Below the pieces are notes generated by a model. That model was not told where the DNA came from, searched no databases, and saw nothing but the letters and a program-made list of their open reading frames with translations. 39,835 bases of DNA, taken from the NCBI GenBank assembly GCA_964541605.1, contig CAZIQY010000022.1, forward strand, positions 1-39,835, given 5' to 3'. This document shows, in pieces, positions 31,536 through 39,835 of the stretch. Source of the DNA: CAZIQY01 sp964541605. Its GTDB lineage: Bacteria; Desulfobacterota; Syntrophia; Syntrophales; UBA2185. How positions within the stretch are numbered: the first letter of the stretch is position 1; every line of letters starts with the position of its first letter. The translations under genes were made by a program, and so were the position numbers.

Positions 31536-32843
31536 TTAGTTTCTCATATCCGGTGGCTGTCCCGTCGTTTCCAGAACCCTCATCCATACGTTCCCCTCAG
31601 GATCGACTTTCGCTCCTGAACCAACCATTTTAAGGGGCAGATGTACATATTCGTCTTTCATTAGTCCGACCAGCATGCCCGTTTTCCCGGACATTCCAGC
31701 ATGGACCGCATACTGTCCGAGAGCGCCGCAATAAATCCGATCACTGGCGTTGGCGGGAACGCTGCGAATAGTATAGCTTGGATCAATATACTTGAGATTA
31801 ATATCCAGCCCTATCGACTTGAAGAAGGCTTCAATATGCATTCTGAGGAAAAGACCGATGTCGAGAAGTCGCAGGTTTCCTGAAGCATCCGTCTCGATAG
31901 GCTGTTCGTCCCGACGAATTAATTCCTGACCCGCACCCTCGGCAACCAGAATAACGCAATGTCCGCTGGATTTCAGGCGCTTTTCCAATGCTTTCAGAAA
32001 ACCATTTTCTCCATCCAGATCAAACGGCACTTCGGGAATCAGTACAAAGTTGACATCTCCCTCTGCCAGAGCGGCTCCGACGGCAATATGACCTGACTGT
32101 CTCCCCATGATTTTTACCAATCCGATGCCCAACGGAGCCCCCTTCGCCTCAACATGGGCACACTCGATTGCCGTAACAGCTTCAGAAATTGCAGTGTCAT
32201 ACCCGAATGTCTTCTGTATCAGATTGAGATCATTGTCTATCGTTTTCGGTATCCCGATAACAGCAATGTTGAGGTTTCTTCTTTTAATCTCTTCTGTGAT
32301 CTGTTCAGCCGCCCTCATGGTCCCGTCACCGCCGACACAGAAAAAAATATCCACATTCATTCGTTTTAAGGCATTAACCATTTCGTCAACATCCTGCTTT
32401 CCCCTGGATGAAGATAGAATACTGCCTCCGAATGTGTGAATATCCTTAACCACGTCCGGTGTGAGCTCAAGAAAATGATGTCCATACTTGTGAATCAAGC
32501 CTTGATACCCGTATTTAATTCCGATAATGTTCTTCACACCATAGCGGTAGTAGAGCGTCATCACAATGGATCTGATGACATCGTTTATACCAGGGCACAG
32601 ACCACCGCAAGTAGCGATGGCGGCCTTCGTTTGTGCCGGATCGAAGAAAATCCTGTCACGTGGTCCCGCCACTTCTATAGACAGAGGCAGGCCATCCTCC
32701 GTCTTTAGATCGGCATAGTTTTCGAGGCAATTATTAAATAAAATTCGCTTTTTTTCAGATGTATAATAACTGACGACAACGGGAGAGGGAATCGTTCCTT
32801 CCCCAAGACTTTCAATATTAAAATTATACTGTTTTTGAGTCAT
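31536..32843 (-). CDS. pfkA: 6-phosphofructokinase of the PPi-type clade, probably ATP-using
   Basis: The 435-residue enzyme phosphorylates fructose 6-phosphate to fructose 1,6-bisphosphate in glycolysis. Key sites are GGLCPGIND near the start of the Rossmann part, the phosphoryl-donor loop GGDGT (171-175), PKTIDNDL (199-206) and MGRQSGHIA. Gly after the Asp in GGDG points to ATP as donor (PPi enzymes carry Asp there), while Lys in PKTIDND is the PPi-clade form. That combination is known from plant-type and some bacterial long ATP-PFKs. Open frame extends to 32915, but ATG 32843 is taken since AGGAG precedes it and the upstream gene ends at 32857. Confidence 0.9.
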   Translation of the reverse strand: MTQKQYNFNIESLGEGTIPSPVVVSYYTSEKKRILFNNCLENYADLKTEDGLPLSIEVAGPRDRIFFDPAQTKAAIATCGGLCPGINDVIRSIVMTLYYRYGVKNIIGIKYGYQGLIHKYGHHFLELTPDVVKDIHTFGGSILSSSRGKQDVDEMVNALKRMNVDIFFCVGGDGTMRAAEQITEEIKRRNLNIAVIGIPKTIDNDLNLIQKTFGYDTAISEAVTAIECAHVEAKGAPLGIGLVKIMGRQSGHIAVGAALAEGDVNFVLIPEVPFDLDGENGFLKALEKRLKSSGHCVILVAEGAGQELIRRDEQPIETDASGNLRLLDIGLFLRMHIEAFFKSIGLDINLKYIDPSYTIRSVPANASDRIYCGALGQYAVHAGMSGKTGMLVGLMKDEYVHLPLKMVGSGAKVDPEGNVWMRVLETTGQPPDMRN

Positions 32844-32856
32844 AGCCTTATTTCTC

Positions 32857-34299
32857 CTATCTAATTGTTGAAAGAGCGGCATTTCTACCGGAAATGATTT
32901 CACCCTCAAAGCCAAGACCTGACATTAACGTCCCTCCCGTAAGATAAACATTTTTCAAAGGAGTTCTGCCTGACAAGGCTTTGGCGTCAATAAACGGATT
33001 GGCCCTGATTCGAAACTTCTGATTTAGCGTTTCCTGATATTCCCTAAATAATTTGATGGACGCTTCTACATTCAGATAATCAAGATTTTCCTGTAAAAAA
33101 GGCAGCAAGGTTTCAAGAATTTCGATGATAGTTTTCGATTTTTTCTCAAGTTCATGGTCGCTTGACAACAGTGCCGATTCCTTCAAGAATAACGTTGCAC
33201 TCAATGCTCTTTTTTTGGCTGGAGCCCGCACTGTATCGTTCGGCGCACTAATCTCCAGAAATACAATATTATCATCCATGAGAGGCTTGTTTTTGTCCGG
33301 AATAACAGCAACATAAGGAGCCATTTTCTCAGGGATTCCTTTATCCAGAACACCCATATAAAGCGTAAAAGGATAATAGCGCATGTCGATTCTTTTAAAG
33401 TGGCGTTCAAGGCGTCTGAACTTTTTTTGTCCAAGGAGAAGAGGTAGCTTATCCGAGTTTGTGCTCATAATAAGATTTTTTCCTCTAACTTCAGATATCA
33501 GCTCATCTTCATGGAAACTCACTTTGATTTCATTGCCCGGAATTATCCCGGCAATGTGGGCACTTTTTATCATCTCTCCACCGGAATCCACAAATATTTT
33601 TCTAAATGACTCCATCATCAAGCCCTTGCCGCCAGTGTAATAATACAACCCGCGGTGCGGTAGTGATAGAACAGACGAAAATATTGGGGGAAACAGTGTA
33701 TCGCTGTCCGTAACAAGATTTGACAACAGATGAAGCTCTGTCTCAACAATCATTTTAAAAACAGGATTTTTGCGAACTCTTCGCAATCTCCTCGAAAACC
33801 GAAAACTCTCCTTCAACATTTCACACGCGTTGCTCATGTATGTAATGAAACGTTTCCGGTGCTTTGGAGCAATGTCCGGCTTTTCTTTTATCCATAAATC
33901 ACTGATATGACCCATATTTAAAAGGGTTGAGTAGCAGCCTCCATCTTCCATTTCTTCACAAGAAAATTCTCTCTTCAAATCTTCTACAAATTCATTGATG
34001 TCATGATGCAGGTCTATTCTATGATCTGGTAGAATAATCTGAAGCGCAGGATTGACCAAACAAATATTCTTATCATTTGAAAGGGTTATCCCGTGTTTCG
34101 CAAGGAAACGTGGGAATGTCTGATCGGAGCCAAAGCCGGCAATGGGCATGGGATCGACGTTGAAAGTGTAGCCGGACTCCAAGTGAATATCCGATCTATC
34201 GCCATTAGATACGAGAACGGTCTTTCTTCCATAAAGAACCGATGTGATCGCCGCAACCAGCGAGCTGAAATCATTCCCGATGACAATCGTGTCGTACAT
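32857..34299 (-). CDS. FAD-dependent oxidoreductase-like protein of the CrtI/NAD(P)-binding Rossmann type
   Basis: The 480-residue protein has the size and ends of phytoene-desaturase-like flavoproteins: an N-terminal beta-alpha-beta (YDTIVIGNDFSSLVAAITS), a central YYYTGGKGLMMESFRKIF segment and a C-terminal FAD segment NVYLTGGTLMSGLGFEGEIISGRNAA. The usual GxGxxG of the first turn is replaced by GNDFSS (8-13), so FAD or NAD binding may be weakened or different. It lies between purN (26 bases) and pfk (13 bases), an odd place for a carotenoid enzyme. No other pigment gene is present, so the substrate is unknown. Confidence 0.7.
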   Translation of the reverse strand: MYDTIVIGNDFSSLVAAITSVLYGRKTVLVSNGDRSDIHLESGYTFNVDPMPIAGFGSDQTFPRFLAKHGITLSNDKNICLVNPALQIILPDHRIDLHHDINEFVEDLKREFSCEEMEDGGCYSTLLNMGHISDLWIKEKPDIAPKHRKRFITYMSNACEMLKESFRFSRRLRRVRKNPVFKMIVETELHLLSNLVTDSDTLFPPIFSSVLSLPHRGLYYYTGGKGLMMESFRKIFVDSGGEMIKSAHIAGIIPGNEIKVSFHEDELISEVRGKNLIMSTNSDKLPLLLGQKKFRRLERHFKRIDMRYYPFTLYMGVLDKGIPEKMAPYVAVIPDKNKPLMDDNIVFLEISAPNDTVRAPAKKRALSATLFLKESALLSSDHELEKKSKTIIEILETLLPFLQENLDYLNVEASIKLFREYQETLNQKFRIRANPFIDAKALSGRTPLKNVYLTGGTLMSGLGFEGEIISGRNAALSTIR

Positions 34300-34325
34300 G
34301 ATCCATTTAAAGCCGTCGGTCCTTA

Positions 34326-34991
34326 TTAAAATCCAATGAGAGATGGGTTATGCATGGATATCGCCGGAATTTTATCAATCCCCTCGATATAAACTTTCCG
34401 ATCTTTTACTTCGATCCTTCCCTCGGCATAGAATTGTATGGCTTGAGGATATATTCTATGCTCTTCCCTAAGAATCCTTGCAGCAAGAGTATCCTCCGTG
34501 TCATCATCATAGGCAGGAACGATCGCTTGAATAATGATTGGGCCAGTATCCACTCCTTCGTCGGCAAAGTGAACGGTACAGCCTGAAAATTTAACACCGT
34601 ATTCAGCCGCTCTCTTTTGAGCATGTATTCCTGGAAATGAGGGTAAAACGGCAGGATGAATGTTCATAATCTTCATGTGAAACGAGTTAAGGAAAACCGG
34701 GCTCAAAACCCTCATAAAGCCCGCCATCACGACGAGTTCTACGGAATATGATTTGAGTATGTCAACCATTGCACCATCAAACCCATCCTTGTTTTTATAA
34801 TCCTTATTTTCCAGTACAACAATTGGAATCTGATGTTTTTTAGCCCTCTCTATGGCGTAGGCTTGAGGGTTGTTGCTGACAACGACCGTGATGACCGCAT
34901 CAAGAAGCCCCTTTTCAATGTTGTCAATGATCGATTGAAGGTTTGATCCACTACCGGATACAAGAACCCCTATTTTTAATTTGTTTTTCAT
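34326..34991 (-). CDS. purN: Phosphoribosylglycinamide formyltransferase
   Basis: The 221-residue enzyme uses 10-formyl-tetrahydrofolate to formylate glycinamide ribonucleotide, step three of purine synthesis. The start VLVSGSGSNLQ binds the substrate phosphate. The catalytic triad is visible as N110 and H112 in MNIHPAVLPSFPG and D148 in GVDTGP. Length is normal. The open frame reaches 35069, but ATG 34991 lies 4 bases after the purM stop, so translation is probably coupled. It has no good ribosome-binding site of its own. Confidence 0.95.
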   Translation of the reverse strand: MKNKLKIGVLVSGSGSNLQSIIDNIEKGLLDAVITVVVSNNPQAYAIERAKKHQIPIVVLENKDYKNKDGFDGAMVDILKSYSVELVVMAGFMRVLSPVFLNSFHMKIMNIHPAVLPSFPGIHAQKRAAEYGVKFSGCTVHFADEGVDTGPIIIQAIVPAYDDDTEDTLAARILREEHRIYPQAIQFYAEGRIEVKDRKVYIEGIDKIPAISMHNPSLIGF

Positions 34992-34995
34992 TTTT

Positions 34996-36039
34996 TCATA
35001 CAAATGACACGGCCGGTTGTTCCTTGTCTCTTTTTTCAATAAATCCGATGTCAAAAGAGCGTTCGCCAAGTATTTTAAGACGTTCTACAATGTCGGCGGC
35101 CTCTTTTTCCGGAACGACGAGCATCATCCCGATGCCCATATTAAAAACCCTGAACATCTCATTATGATCTATATGACCCATATTTTGCATGATGTTAAAA
35201 ATATGAGGTATATTCCAGCTCTCTTTTAAAATTACGGCTCGACAGGGATCCGGGATAATTCTTGGAATATTATCGTAAAATCCACCTCCCGTGATATGCA
35301 CGATACCTTTTACGGTAAAGTTCTTCAAAAGGTTCAAGATGGATTTCACATATATTTTCGTCGGCTTGAGTAGTTCAACCCCTATGGAGTGATCGAGGTC
35401 TTCGAGATGTTCATCTACCTTGAGTTTTCCTTCCTCAAAAAGTACTTTTCTGGCAAGGGAAAAACCGTTGCTATGGATGCCGCTTGATGCAATACCGATA
35501 ATTCTGTCTCCCACCCGGATTTCCGAACCATCAATGAGTCTGTCGGCTTCTACAACACCGACACAAAAACCTGCCAGATCATAGTCGCCGTTATTATAAA
35601 GCCCGGGCATTTCTGCTGTTTCTCCACCGATAAGGGCACAGCCCGCATCCTGACAACCTTTAACGATGCCTGACACAATCTGCACTTCTCTTTTTACATC
35701 AAGCTTTCCGGTGGAAATATAATCAAGAAAAAATAAAGGTTCAGCACCTTGAACGACGACATCATTTGCACACATCGCTACGAGATCAATTCCGATGGTG
35801 TCATGCCTGTTCATCATCCGGGCAATTTTTAATTTTGTTCCGACACCATCTGTTGAAGAAACAAGAACGGGATCTTTAATTTTCCCTGTATCAAGATGAA
35901 AAAGTCCTCCAAAACCACCTAAACCACCCATGACTTCCTTGCGTGAGGTGGACTTTATAAGAGGTTTAATGTTTTCAACAAAAAGATTTGCTTTGTCTAT
36001 ATCGACGCCGGCATCTTTGTATGAAGAAATTTTATTCAT
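34996..36039 (-). CDS. purM: Phosphoribosylformylglycinamidine cyclo-ligase (AIR synthetase)
   Basis: The 347-residue enzyme closes the imidazole ring of purines with ATP. Signatures are YKDAGVDIDKAN at the start, the glycine-rich MGGLGGFGGLF, VSSTDGVGTKLKIA with MCANDVVVQGAEPLFFLDY, GGETAEMPG and HITGGGFYDNIPRI. Length is normal for PurM. AAGGGAAAAT precedes ATG 36039. It heads the purM-purN-FAD-pfk strand; a purM-purN pair is a common arrangement. Confidence 0.97.
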   Translation of the reverse strand: MNKISSYKDAGVDIDKANLFVENIKPLIKSTSRKEVMGGLGGFGGLFHLDTGKIKDPVLVSSTDGVGTKLKIARMMNRHDTIGIDLVAMCANDVVVQGAEPLFFLDYISTGKLDVKREVQIVSGIVKGCQDAGCALIGGETAEMPGLYNNGDYDLAGFCVGVVEADRLIDGSEIRVGDRIIGIASSGIHSNGFSLARKVLFEEGKLKVDEHLEDLDHSIGVELLKPTKIYVKSILNLLKNFTVKGIVHITGGGFYDNIPRIIPDPCRAVILKESWNIPHIFNIMQNMGHIDHNEMFRVFNMGIGMMLVVPEKEAADIVERLKILGERSFDIGFIEKRDKEQPAVSFV

Positions 36040-36309
36040 ATTTTCCCTTGTGATTTACAGTATTGGTTGAAACGCACCCTGTAAGACGGTGTCCTGGATC
36101 CCGCTCCCGAACGACACCGCAAAAACGTCTTCCCGATTGCAGAAATTTCTTCAGCTTTTGTTCCATGAATTGAGCGTTTTCAGTAACGTAATTCATTTGA
36201 AATGTCAAATCTTTCCTTGCGAAAGATCATAATATCTGATAACAGCGAAGCGTGCCTTGTATTTGAAATTATTAATTTATATCTCTTAGAGTAATACCCG
36301 GGACCGTAC
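36040..36309. promoter_or_regulatory. Divergent purM / recG intergenic region with a hairpin
   Basis: The 270-base gap carries the promoters for purM (minus) and recG (plus). An inverted repeat CGGTGTC (36087-36093) / GACACCG (36113-36119) lies about 50 bases upstream of the purM start. It has no T-run, so it is not a terminator; it could be an operator or leader structure. It does not match a purine riboswitch core I know. The rest is AT-rich without a convincing gene. Confidence 0.3.
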
Positions 36310-38760
36310 ATGAATCCTCTCATGGAAATTATTGGAAGAATCGAAGCGCCACTATTGTTCTCTTCACGAGACTCATTTAAACACCTGCCACTCATCAAAG
36401 ACCTTGAAGGTGTTATGAAGGGGTTCTTGTTTCAATTGCAAAATTTAATGACTGCCTCTAACGAATACTTTAACAAAGAATCAATGATCACGGAAATCAT
36501 TGTAGAATTTAGAAAGGAAATGGACGGTTTTGATGCCTGCCTTCTTGAAAAAAAGAAAGAACGGATACTGAAGGCCATTATCCTTCTTGATAAAATGAAA
36601 CAGGGCATGTCGCCCTTACCGCTGACCGTTCAAGAAACTGATAGCGATCCGGCATTTTTCGGGAAACTCTCTCTCCCTGTAGATGTCATCAAAGGGGTCG
36701 GTCCTAAAATCGCCGGTCTCCTGGTACGAAAAGGGATTAAGACGGTAGAAGACTTGCTCTATTTTATACCGAGACGATACGAGGACAGACGTGTCGTAAA
36801 AAAAATATCATCAGCCGTCATTGGTCAGAAGGAAACGGTCATTGGCAAGGTGATCCGTTCAGAAATGAAATTTTACGGAAAGAAAAGGATTTTTGAAGTC
36901 GCGATTGATGATGGCCATGAAATTCTGACCGCCAAGTGGTTCAGGGGAAATCAGGCATTTCTGCAAAAAACATTCACGAAAGGAAAGCATGTCATCATGA
37001 CGGGCGAGGTCAGCGGCTACCTGTTTGGAAAGGACATGCTCCACCCGGATTTTGAGATTCTCGATAAGAATCAGGATCCAGCCGACATGCTTCATTTCGG
37101 AAGAATTGTACCCGTCTATTCTGAAACGGAAGGTCTGCATCAAAAGCACATTCGCAGAATCATGATGGAAGCAATTGAGGGATATTCAAAATTCATATTA
37201 AGCCCCCTGCCGGATGATATCTGCTTGCGTCGTCGGCTGGGAAATATCAATCATTCAATGAGAAGTATCCATTTCCCCGTCTTCGATGAAAATATCGAAG
37301 CCTTAAATGCCATGCAATCCATGGCACACAGAAGACTGATCTATGACGAATTTTTCTTCTTTGAACTTGGAATGGCTTTAAAAAGAAAAGGCAATGTTCT
37401 GGAAGCGGGCATAAGCTTTAAAACCGGAGGCGTTCTGCTTGACATGTTTTACAAAACGCTTCCCTTCTCGCTGACCGATGCGCAAAAGCGGGTCGTTAAG
37501 GAAATTGAAGGGGATATGAGAAGATCCTTTTCCATGAACAGACTTCTTCAGGGTGATGTGGGAAGCGGCAAGACCATTGTGGCAATGGCAGCCATGATTA
37601 CAGCGTGTGAAAACGGATATCAGGCCGTCATGATGGCGCCGACCGAGATCCTGGCAGAACAGCATTATGCACGCGTTCGGGAATGGGCGAATCCTCTGGG
37701 GCTGAGAGTATCCGTCATGACCGGCAATCTGAAACAGTCCGAGAGAAAAAAATTATCCGAAAAGATCCTGTGCGGGGATTGTCATATCATCATCGGCACG
37801 CATGCATTGATTCAGGAAGGAGTCGCTTTCAAAAATCTTGGCCTTGCGGTCATAGATGAGCAGCATCGGTTTGGAGTGATTCAACGCGCTGCCCTGCGGA
37901 AAAAAGGCATAAATCCTGACGTGCTCGTCATGACGGCCACTCCTATTCCCAGGACCCTGGCGATGACAGTTTACGGTGATTTGGACACTTCCATTATCGA
38001 TGAAATACCCCCGGGAAGGCAGCCGGTCCGGACAAAGGTATTTTACGAACAACAACGAAGCCGGGTGTATGAGATTGCACGCAGCGAATTGACAAAAGGG
38101 AACCAGGTCTTCATTGTCTATCCGCTGGTGGAAGAATCCGAAACTATGGATCTTAAAGATGCGACCCGTATGGCAGAACATCTTCAAATGGAGACTTTTT
38201 CCGACTACCGGGTTGGGCTTATTCACGGAAGGATGAAAGCAAAAGAAAAAGATGAGATCATGGCGGCTTTTTCGAAAAAGAAAGTAAATGTTCTTGTCTC
38301 CACTACGGTGATAGAGGTCGGGATAGACATCCCACAGGCATCCCTGATGATTATCGAACATGCGGAAAGATTTGGGCTTTCACAGTTGCATCAACTCAGA
38401 GGAAGGGTAGGGCGGGGTGAAATTCCCTCATATTGTATTCTAATGTCTCAGCGGGCAGGATCGGAGGATTCTAAAAAACGGCTTCGGGTTATGGAAAAAA
38501 CAAATGACGGTTTCATCATCGCCGAAGAAGATCTTTCCATCCGTGGACCGGGCGAATTTATGGGAACAAGACAGTCCGGCCTTCCGGATTTCAGGATTGC
38601 CAATATCATCAGAGACACCGGGATACTTACTGAAGCAAGGTCAGACGCCTTCTCTCTCGTCGAAAAGGATCCTCGCCTGGAACGACCTGAACACCGATTG
38701 ATGATAGAGGTTCTCCTGCGAAGATGGGGAGGGAGACTTGATCTGGTCAAAACCTGCTGA
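36310..38760 (+). CDS. recG: ATP-dependent DNA helicase RecG
   Basis: The 816-residue superfamily 2 helicase reverses stalled replication forks and branch-migrates junctions. After an N-terminal helical extension of about 110 residues beyond the E. coli length, it has a helix-hairpin-helix-like stretch (VIKGVGPKIAGLLVRKGIKTVEDLLYFIPRRYEDR), the OB-fold wedge domain, Walker A GDVGSGKT (415-422), DEQH box from 516 (DEQHRFGV), TATPIPRTLAM and the motif VI region STTVIEVGIDIPQA with QLRGRVGR. The RecG end, GPGEFMGTRQSGLPDFRI, is intact. No clear ribosome-binding site precedes ATG 36310, so the exact start is uncertain. Confidence 0.95.
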   Translation: MNPLMEIIGRIEAPLLFSSRDSFKHLPLIKDLEGVMKGFLFQLQNLMTASNEYFNKESMITEIIVEFRKEMDGFDACLLEKKKERILKAIILLDKMKQGMSPLPLTVQETDSDPAFFGKLSLPVDVIKGVGPKIAGLLVRKGIKTVEDLLYFIPRRYEDRRVVKKISSAVIGQKETVIGKVIRSEMKFYGKKRIFEVAIDDGHEILTAKWFRGNQAFLQKTFTKGKHVIMTGEVSGYLFGKDMLHPDFEILDKNQDPADMLHFGRIVPVYSETEGLHQKHIRRIMMEAIEGYSKFILSPLPDDICLRRRLGNINHSMRSIHFPVFDENIEALNAMQSMAHRRLIYDEFFFFELGMALKRKGNVLEAGISFKTGGVLLDMFYKTLPFSLTDAQKRVVKEIEGDMRRSFSMNRLLQGDVGSGKTIVAMAAMITACENGYQAVMMAPTEILAEQHYARVREWANPLGLRVSVMTGNLKQSERKKLSEKILCGDCHIIIGTHALIQEGVAFKNLGLAVIDEQHRFGVIQRAALRKKGINPDVLVMTATPIPRTLAMTVYGDLDTSIIDEIPPGRQPVRTKVFYEQQRSRVYEIARSELTKGNQVFIVYPLVEESETMDLKDATRMAEHLQMETFSDYRVGLIHGRMKAKEKDEIMAAFSKKKVNVLVSTTVIEVGIDIPQASLMIIEHAERFGLSQLHQLRGRVGRGEIPSYCILMSQRAGSEDSKKRLRVMEKTNDGFIIAEEDLSIRGPGEFMGTRQSGLPDFRIANIIRDTGILTEARSDAFSLVEKDPRLERPEHRLMIEVLLRRWGGRLDLVKTC

Positions 38761-38821
38761 TAGAAATCGCTTCCTGCTCAACTTCCCGGCAGGCCGGCAG
38801 CCTCACCATCTTAATATCTTA

Positions 38822-38965
38822 ATAAGTGGAATATGGCAGGCGATTGTGCGATAAGTGGAAAGAAATATGACTGTTTTTCCATGTCTTATGTTACAATAAT
38901 ACGACAATAAGTGGAAAATCCGTCCACATATAAGGGGTGATATGGCGGACAATTTTCCATTTATT
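38822..38965. repeat. ATAAGTGGAA direct and inverted repeats
   Basis: Three exact direct copies of ATAAGTGGAA lie at 38822-38831, 38851-38860 and 38907-38916. One inverted copy with a single mismatch lies at 38955-38964, and a more degenerate inverted copy at about 38877-38889. The third copy and the inverted one are the arms of a longer inverted repeat (38906-38919 / 38952-38965, 13 of 14 matching). The word ATATGGC also occurs twice. The stretch is AT-rich and non-coding. Confidence 0.8.
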
Positions 38966-38970
38966 ACACT

Positions 38971-39179
38971 GATAGGACGGACCACTCGCTGATGCTCGCT
39001 TGGCCTAAGGCCATCCGTCCTATCGTCGCTGTCGAGCATCTGCTCTCCCGGCCTTTCCGGCTTCGCTCGCGCTCCACCTATCAAGGCCGTTCGAGCAGAC
39101 CCCGCCCTTCGGGGCGGCTGCGCTTCGCTTGGTTTTTGGCACGGATAATTGCATAAATGCAATTTCCGCTCCCAAAAAC
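38971..39179. other. Array of strong hairpins (structured RNA or single-strand DNA element)
   Basis: Four further structures follow one another in a GC-rich stretch. (a) GATAGGACGGA (38971-38981) with TCCGTCCTATC (39014-39024), enclosing the palindrome TGGCCTAAGGCCA. (b) TCTGCTC (39039-39045) and CGGCCTT (39049-39055) with AAGGCCG (39083-39089) and GAGCAGA (39093-39099): two 7-pair helices split by a symmetric 3x3 internal loop. (c) CCGCCC-TTCG-GGGCGG (39102-39117). (d) GTTTTTGG (39132-39139) with CCAAAAAC (39172-39179) around CGGA, a bulged T and AATTGCAT-AA-ATGCAATT with TCCG. No reading frame fits. The identity is unknown; the GTTRRRY cores of integron attC sites are not seen. Confidence 0.6.
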
Positions 39180-39212
39180 GGCAGGCTCGTTGGAATAAAT
39201 GGGAACATAAGC

Positions 39213-39812
39213 ATGACTATGACAGCCGCCTTCTGTGTCGAATCATACCCAGTACTTGTTGGTGATATTTTGCTTTCAGGGTTAGAAGTTTTGGGTAAAG
39301 AAGTTCATATCCCAACAATTGGCAATATTGATTCTGTATTTCCTGAGGGGTCAGGATTTTCGATCGTTGGACTCTGCCAGAAACTATGCATTGTTAATGA
39401 TCGCATTGCTATTGGATGGGCTGGCAAGCGTTTTTCTGCGGCGACCGTACTCAAATATCTTATGGCCGAGTGTACAAAACGTGAGTTTACTTTAGAGGAC
39501 ATAAAATATTTCTGGGAGAATGATGTAGATGAATGGCATAAAGCCGATCTCAGCCTTGTTGGGTTTATTAAGTATGGAAACCTAATCAATTGGTTTGGTT
39601 TTAATTTTTTTCAGTTCCGCTCTCAACAGTTTGGCGATGTATACCTTTCCGGTACGGGAGTACAGGCAACACATGATTTTCTTGAAACGCTTGCTCAACA
39701 AGAATATCCATCGGGAATGAATGCACTTGAAAAGGCCACGGCCACAGCCCTATTTGTTTCATCCCACATGATTGGCAACGAGAGATATAACCCAAAGTTG
39801 TGGACGGAGTAA
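39213..39812 (+). CDS. Hypothetical protein, possibly Ntn-hydrolase (proteasome-like) fold
   Basis: I do not recognise this 199-residue protein with confidence. It begins MTMTAAFCVESYPVLVGDIL, then HIPTIGNIDSVFP, IVGLCQKLCIVNDRIAIGWAGKRFSAATVLKYL. A Thr near the N-terminus followed by alternating beta-strands with GD, and a later IAIGWAG strand leading into a helix, resembles the proteasome-like N-terminal nucleophile fold. No signal peptide or membrane segment is seen. The frame is open from TTG 39129, but that part runs through a palindrome. ATG 39213 (GGGA upstream) is the better start. It follows the repeat and hairpin segment and may have arrived with it. Confidence 0.6.
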   Translation: MTMTAAFCVESYPVLVGDILLSGLEVLGKEVHIPTIGNIDSVFPEGSGFSIVGLCQKLCIVNDRIAIGWAGKRFSAATVLKYLMAECTKREFTLEDIKYFWENDVDEWHKADLSLVGFIKYGNLINWFGFNFFQFRSQQFGDVYLSGTGVQATHDFLETLAQQEYPSGMNALEKATATALFVSSHMIGNERYNPKLWTE

Positions 39813-39835
39813 AATAGAAGGCGTATCCTATAGAT

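Noticed and set aside
36180..36398. A 72-codon minus-strand ORF upstream of recG
   Set aside because: It overlaps the 5' end of recG antisense, has no ribosome-binding site and no family likeness.
38822..38965. CRISPR array
   Set aside because: The repeats are only 10 bases, the spacing is irregular (29 and 56 bases), one copy is inverted, and no cas genes are nearby.
38971..39200. Integron attC site and gene cassette
   Set aside because: The hairpins look similar but no GTTRRRY/RYYYAAC core pair is found at the ends and no integrase gene is in the window; left as an unexplained structure.

Overview
The window looks like chromosomal DNA from an anaerobic bacterium of the Desulfobacterota, most likely close to Syntrophales. 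This is an inference from gene content, not a database match. The pointers are a Re-citrate/homocitrate synthase-like enzyme, a LIV-type ABC transporter operon carrying two acyl/aryl-CoA ligases, a PPi-type-fold phosphofructokinase, several NtrC-style two-component proteins and a DUF362 ferredoxin. Most genes are core housekeeping genes in short operons.

Layout. 1-2.9 kb: the end of an IS3-type insertion sequence has cut off an NtrC-type response regulator. Upstream of it are a small beta-sandwich-like ORF and a soluble sensor kinase containing a perfect 428-bp tandem PAS duplication. 3.3-5.2 kb: glnS, convergent with a tRNA-Gln(CUG) gene. 5.3-11.9 kb: a DUF362 ferredoxin; an MBL hydrolase and a UvrD-type helicase from back-to-back promoters; a Re-citrate synthase-like protein with a C-terminal Cache-like domain; and a LysM lipoprotein. 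12.0-17.7 kb (minus): comEC, hisS and aspS. 17.9-20.9 kb (plus): a PilS/PilR-like two-component pair. 21.0-29.2 kb (plus): the transport/ligase operon. 29.3-36.0 kb (minus): purM, purN, an FAD protein, pfk, rpmB and recJ. 36.3-38.8 kb (plus): recG. 38.8-39.8 kb: a repeat- and hairpin-rich segment followed by an unknown gene.

The most interesting object is the leader of the transport operon (20963-21191). A good promoter is followed by a 21-codon leader peptide with a Phe-Phe-Tyr-Phe-Phe run. Six RNA segments follow that can pair as 1:2, 3:4 and 5:6 (two intrinsic terminators, OFF) or as 2:3 and 4:5 (ON). This reads as a phenylalanine-responsive attenuator with a relay to a second terminator. 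It suggests that the transporter and its two CoA ligases serve acquisition of phenylalanine or an aryl-acid precursor such as phenylacetate, rather than branched-chain amino acids. Other points of interest are the enzyme-Cache fusion, the hairpin array after recG, the IS-broken regulator and the frame-shifted domain downstream of the sensor kinase.
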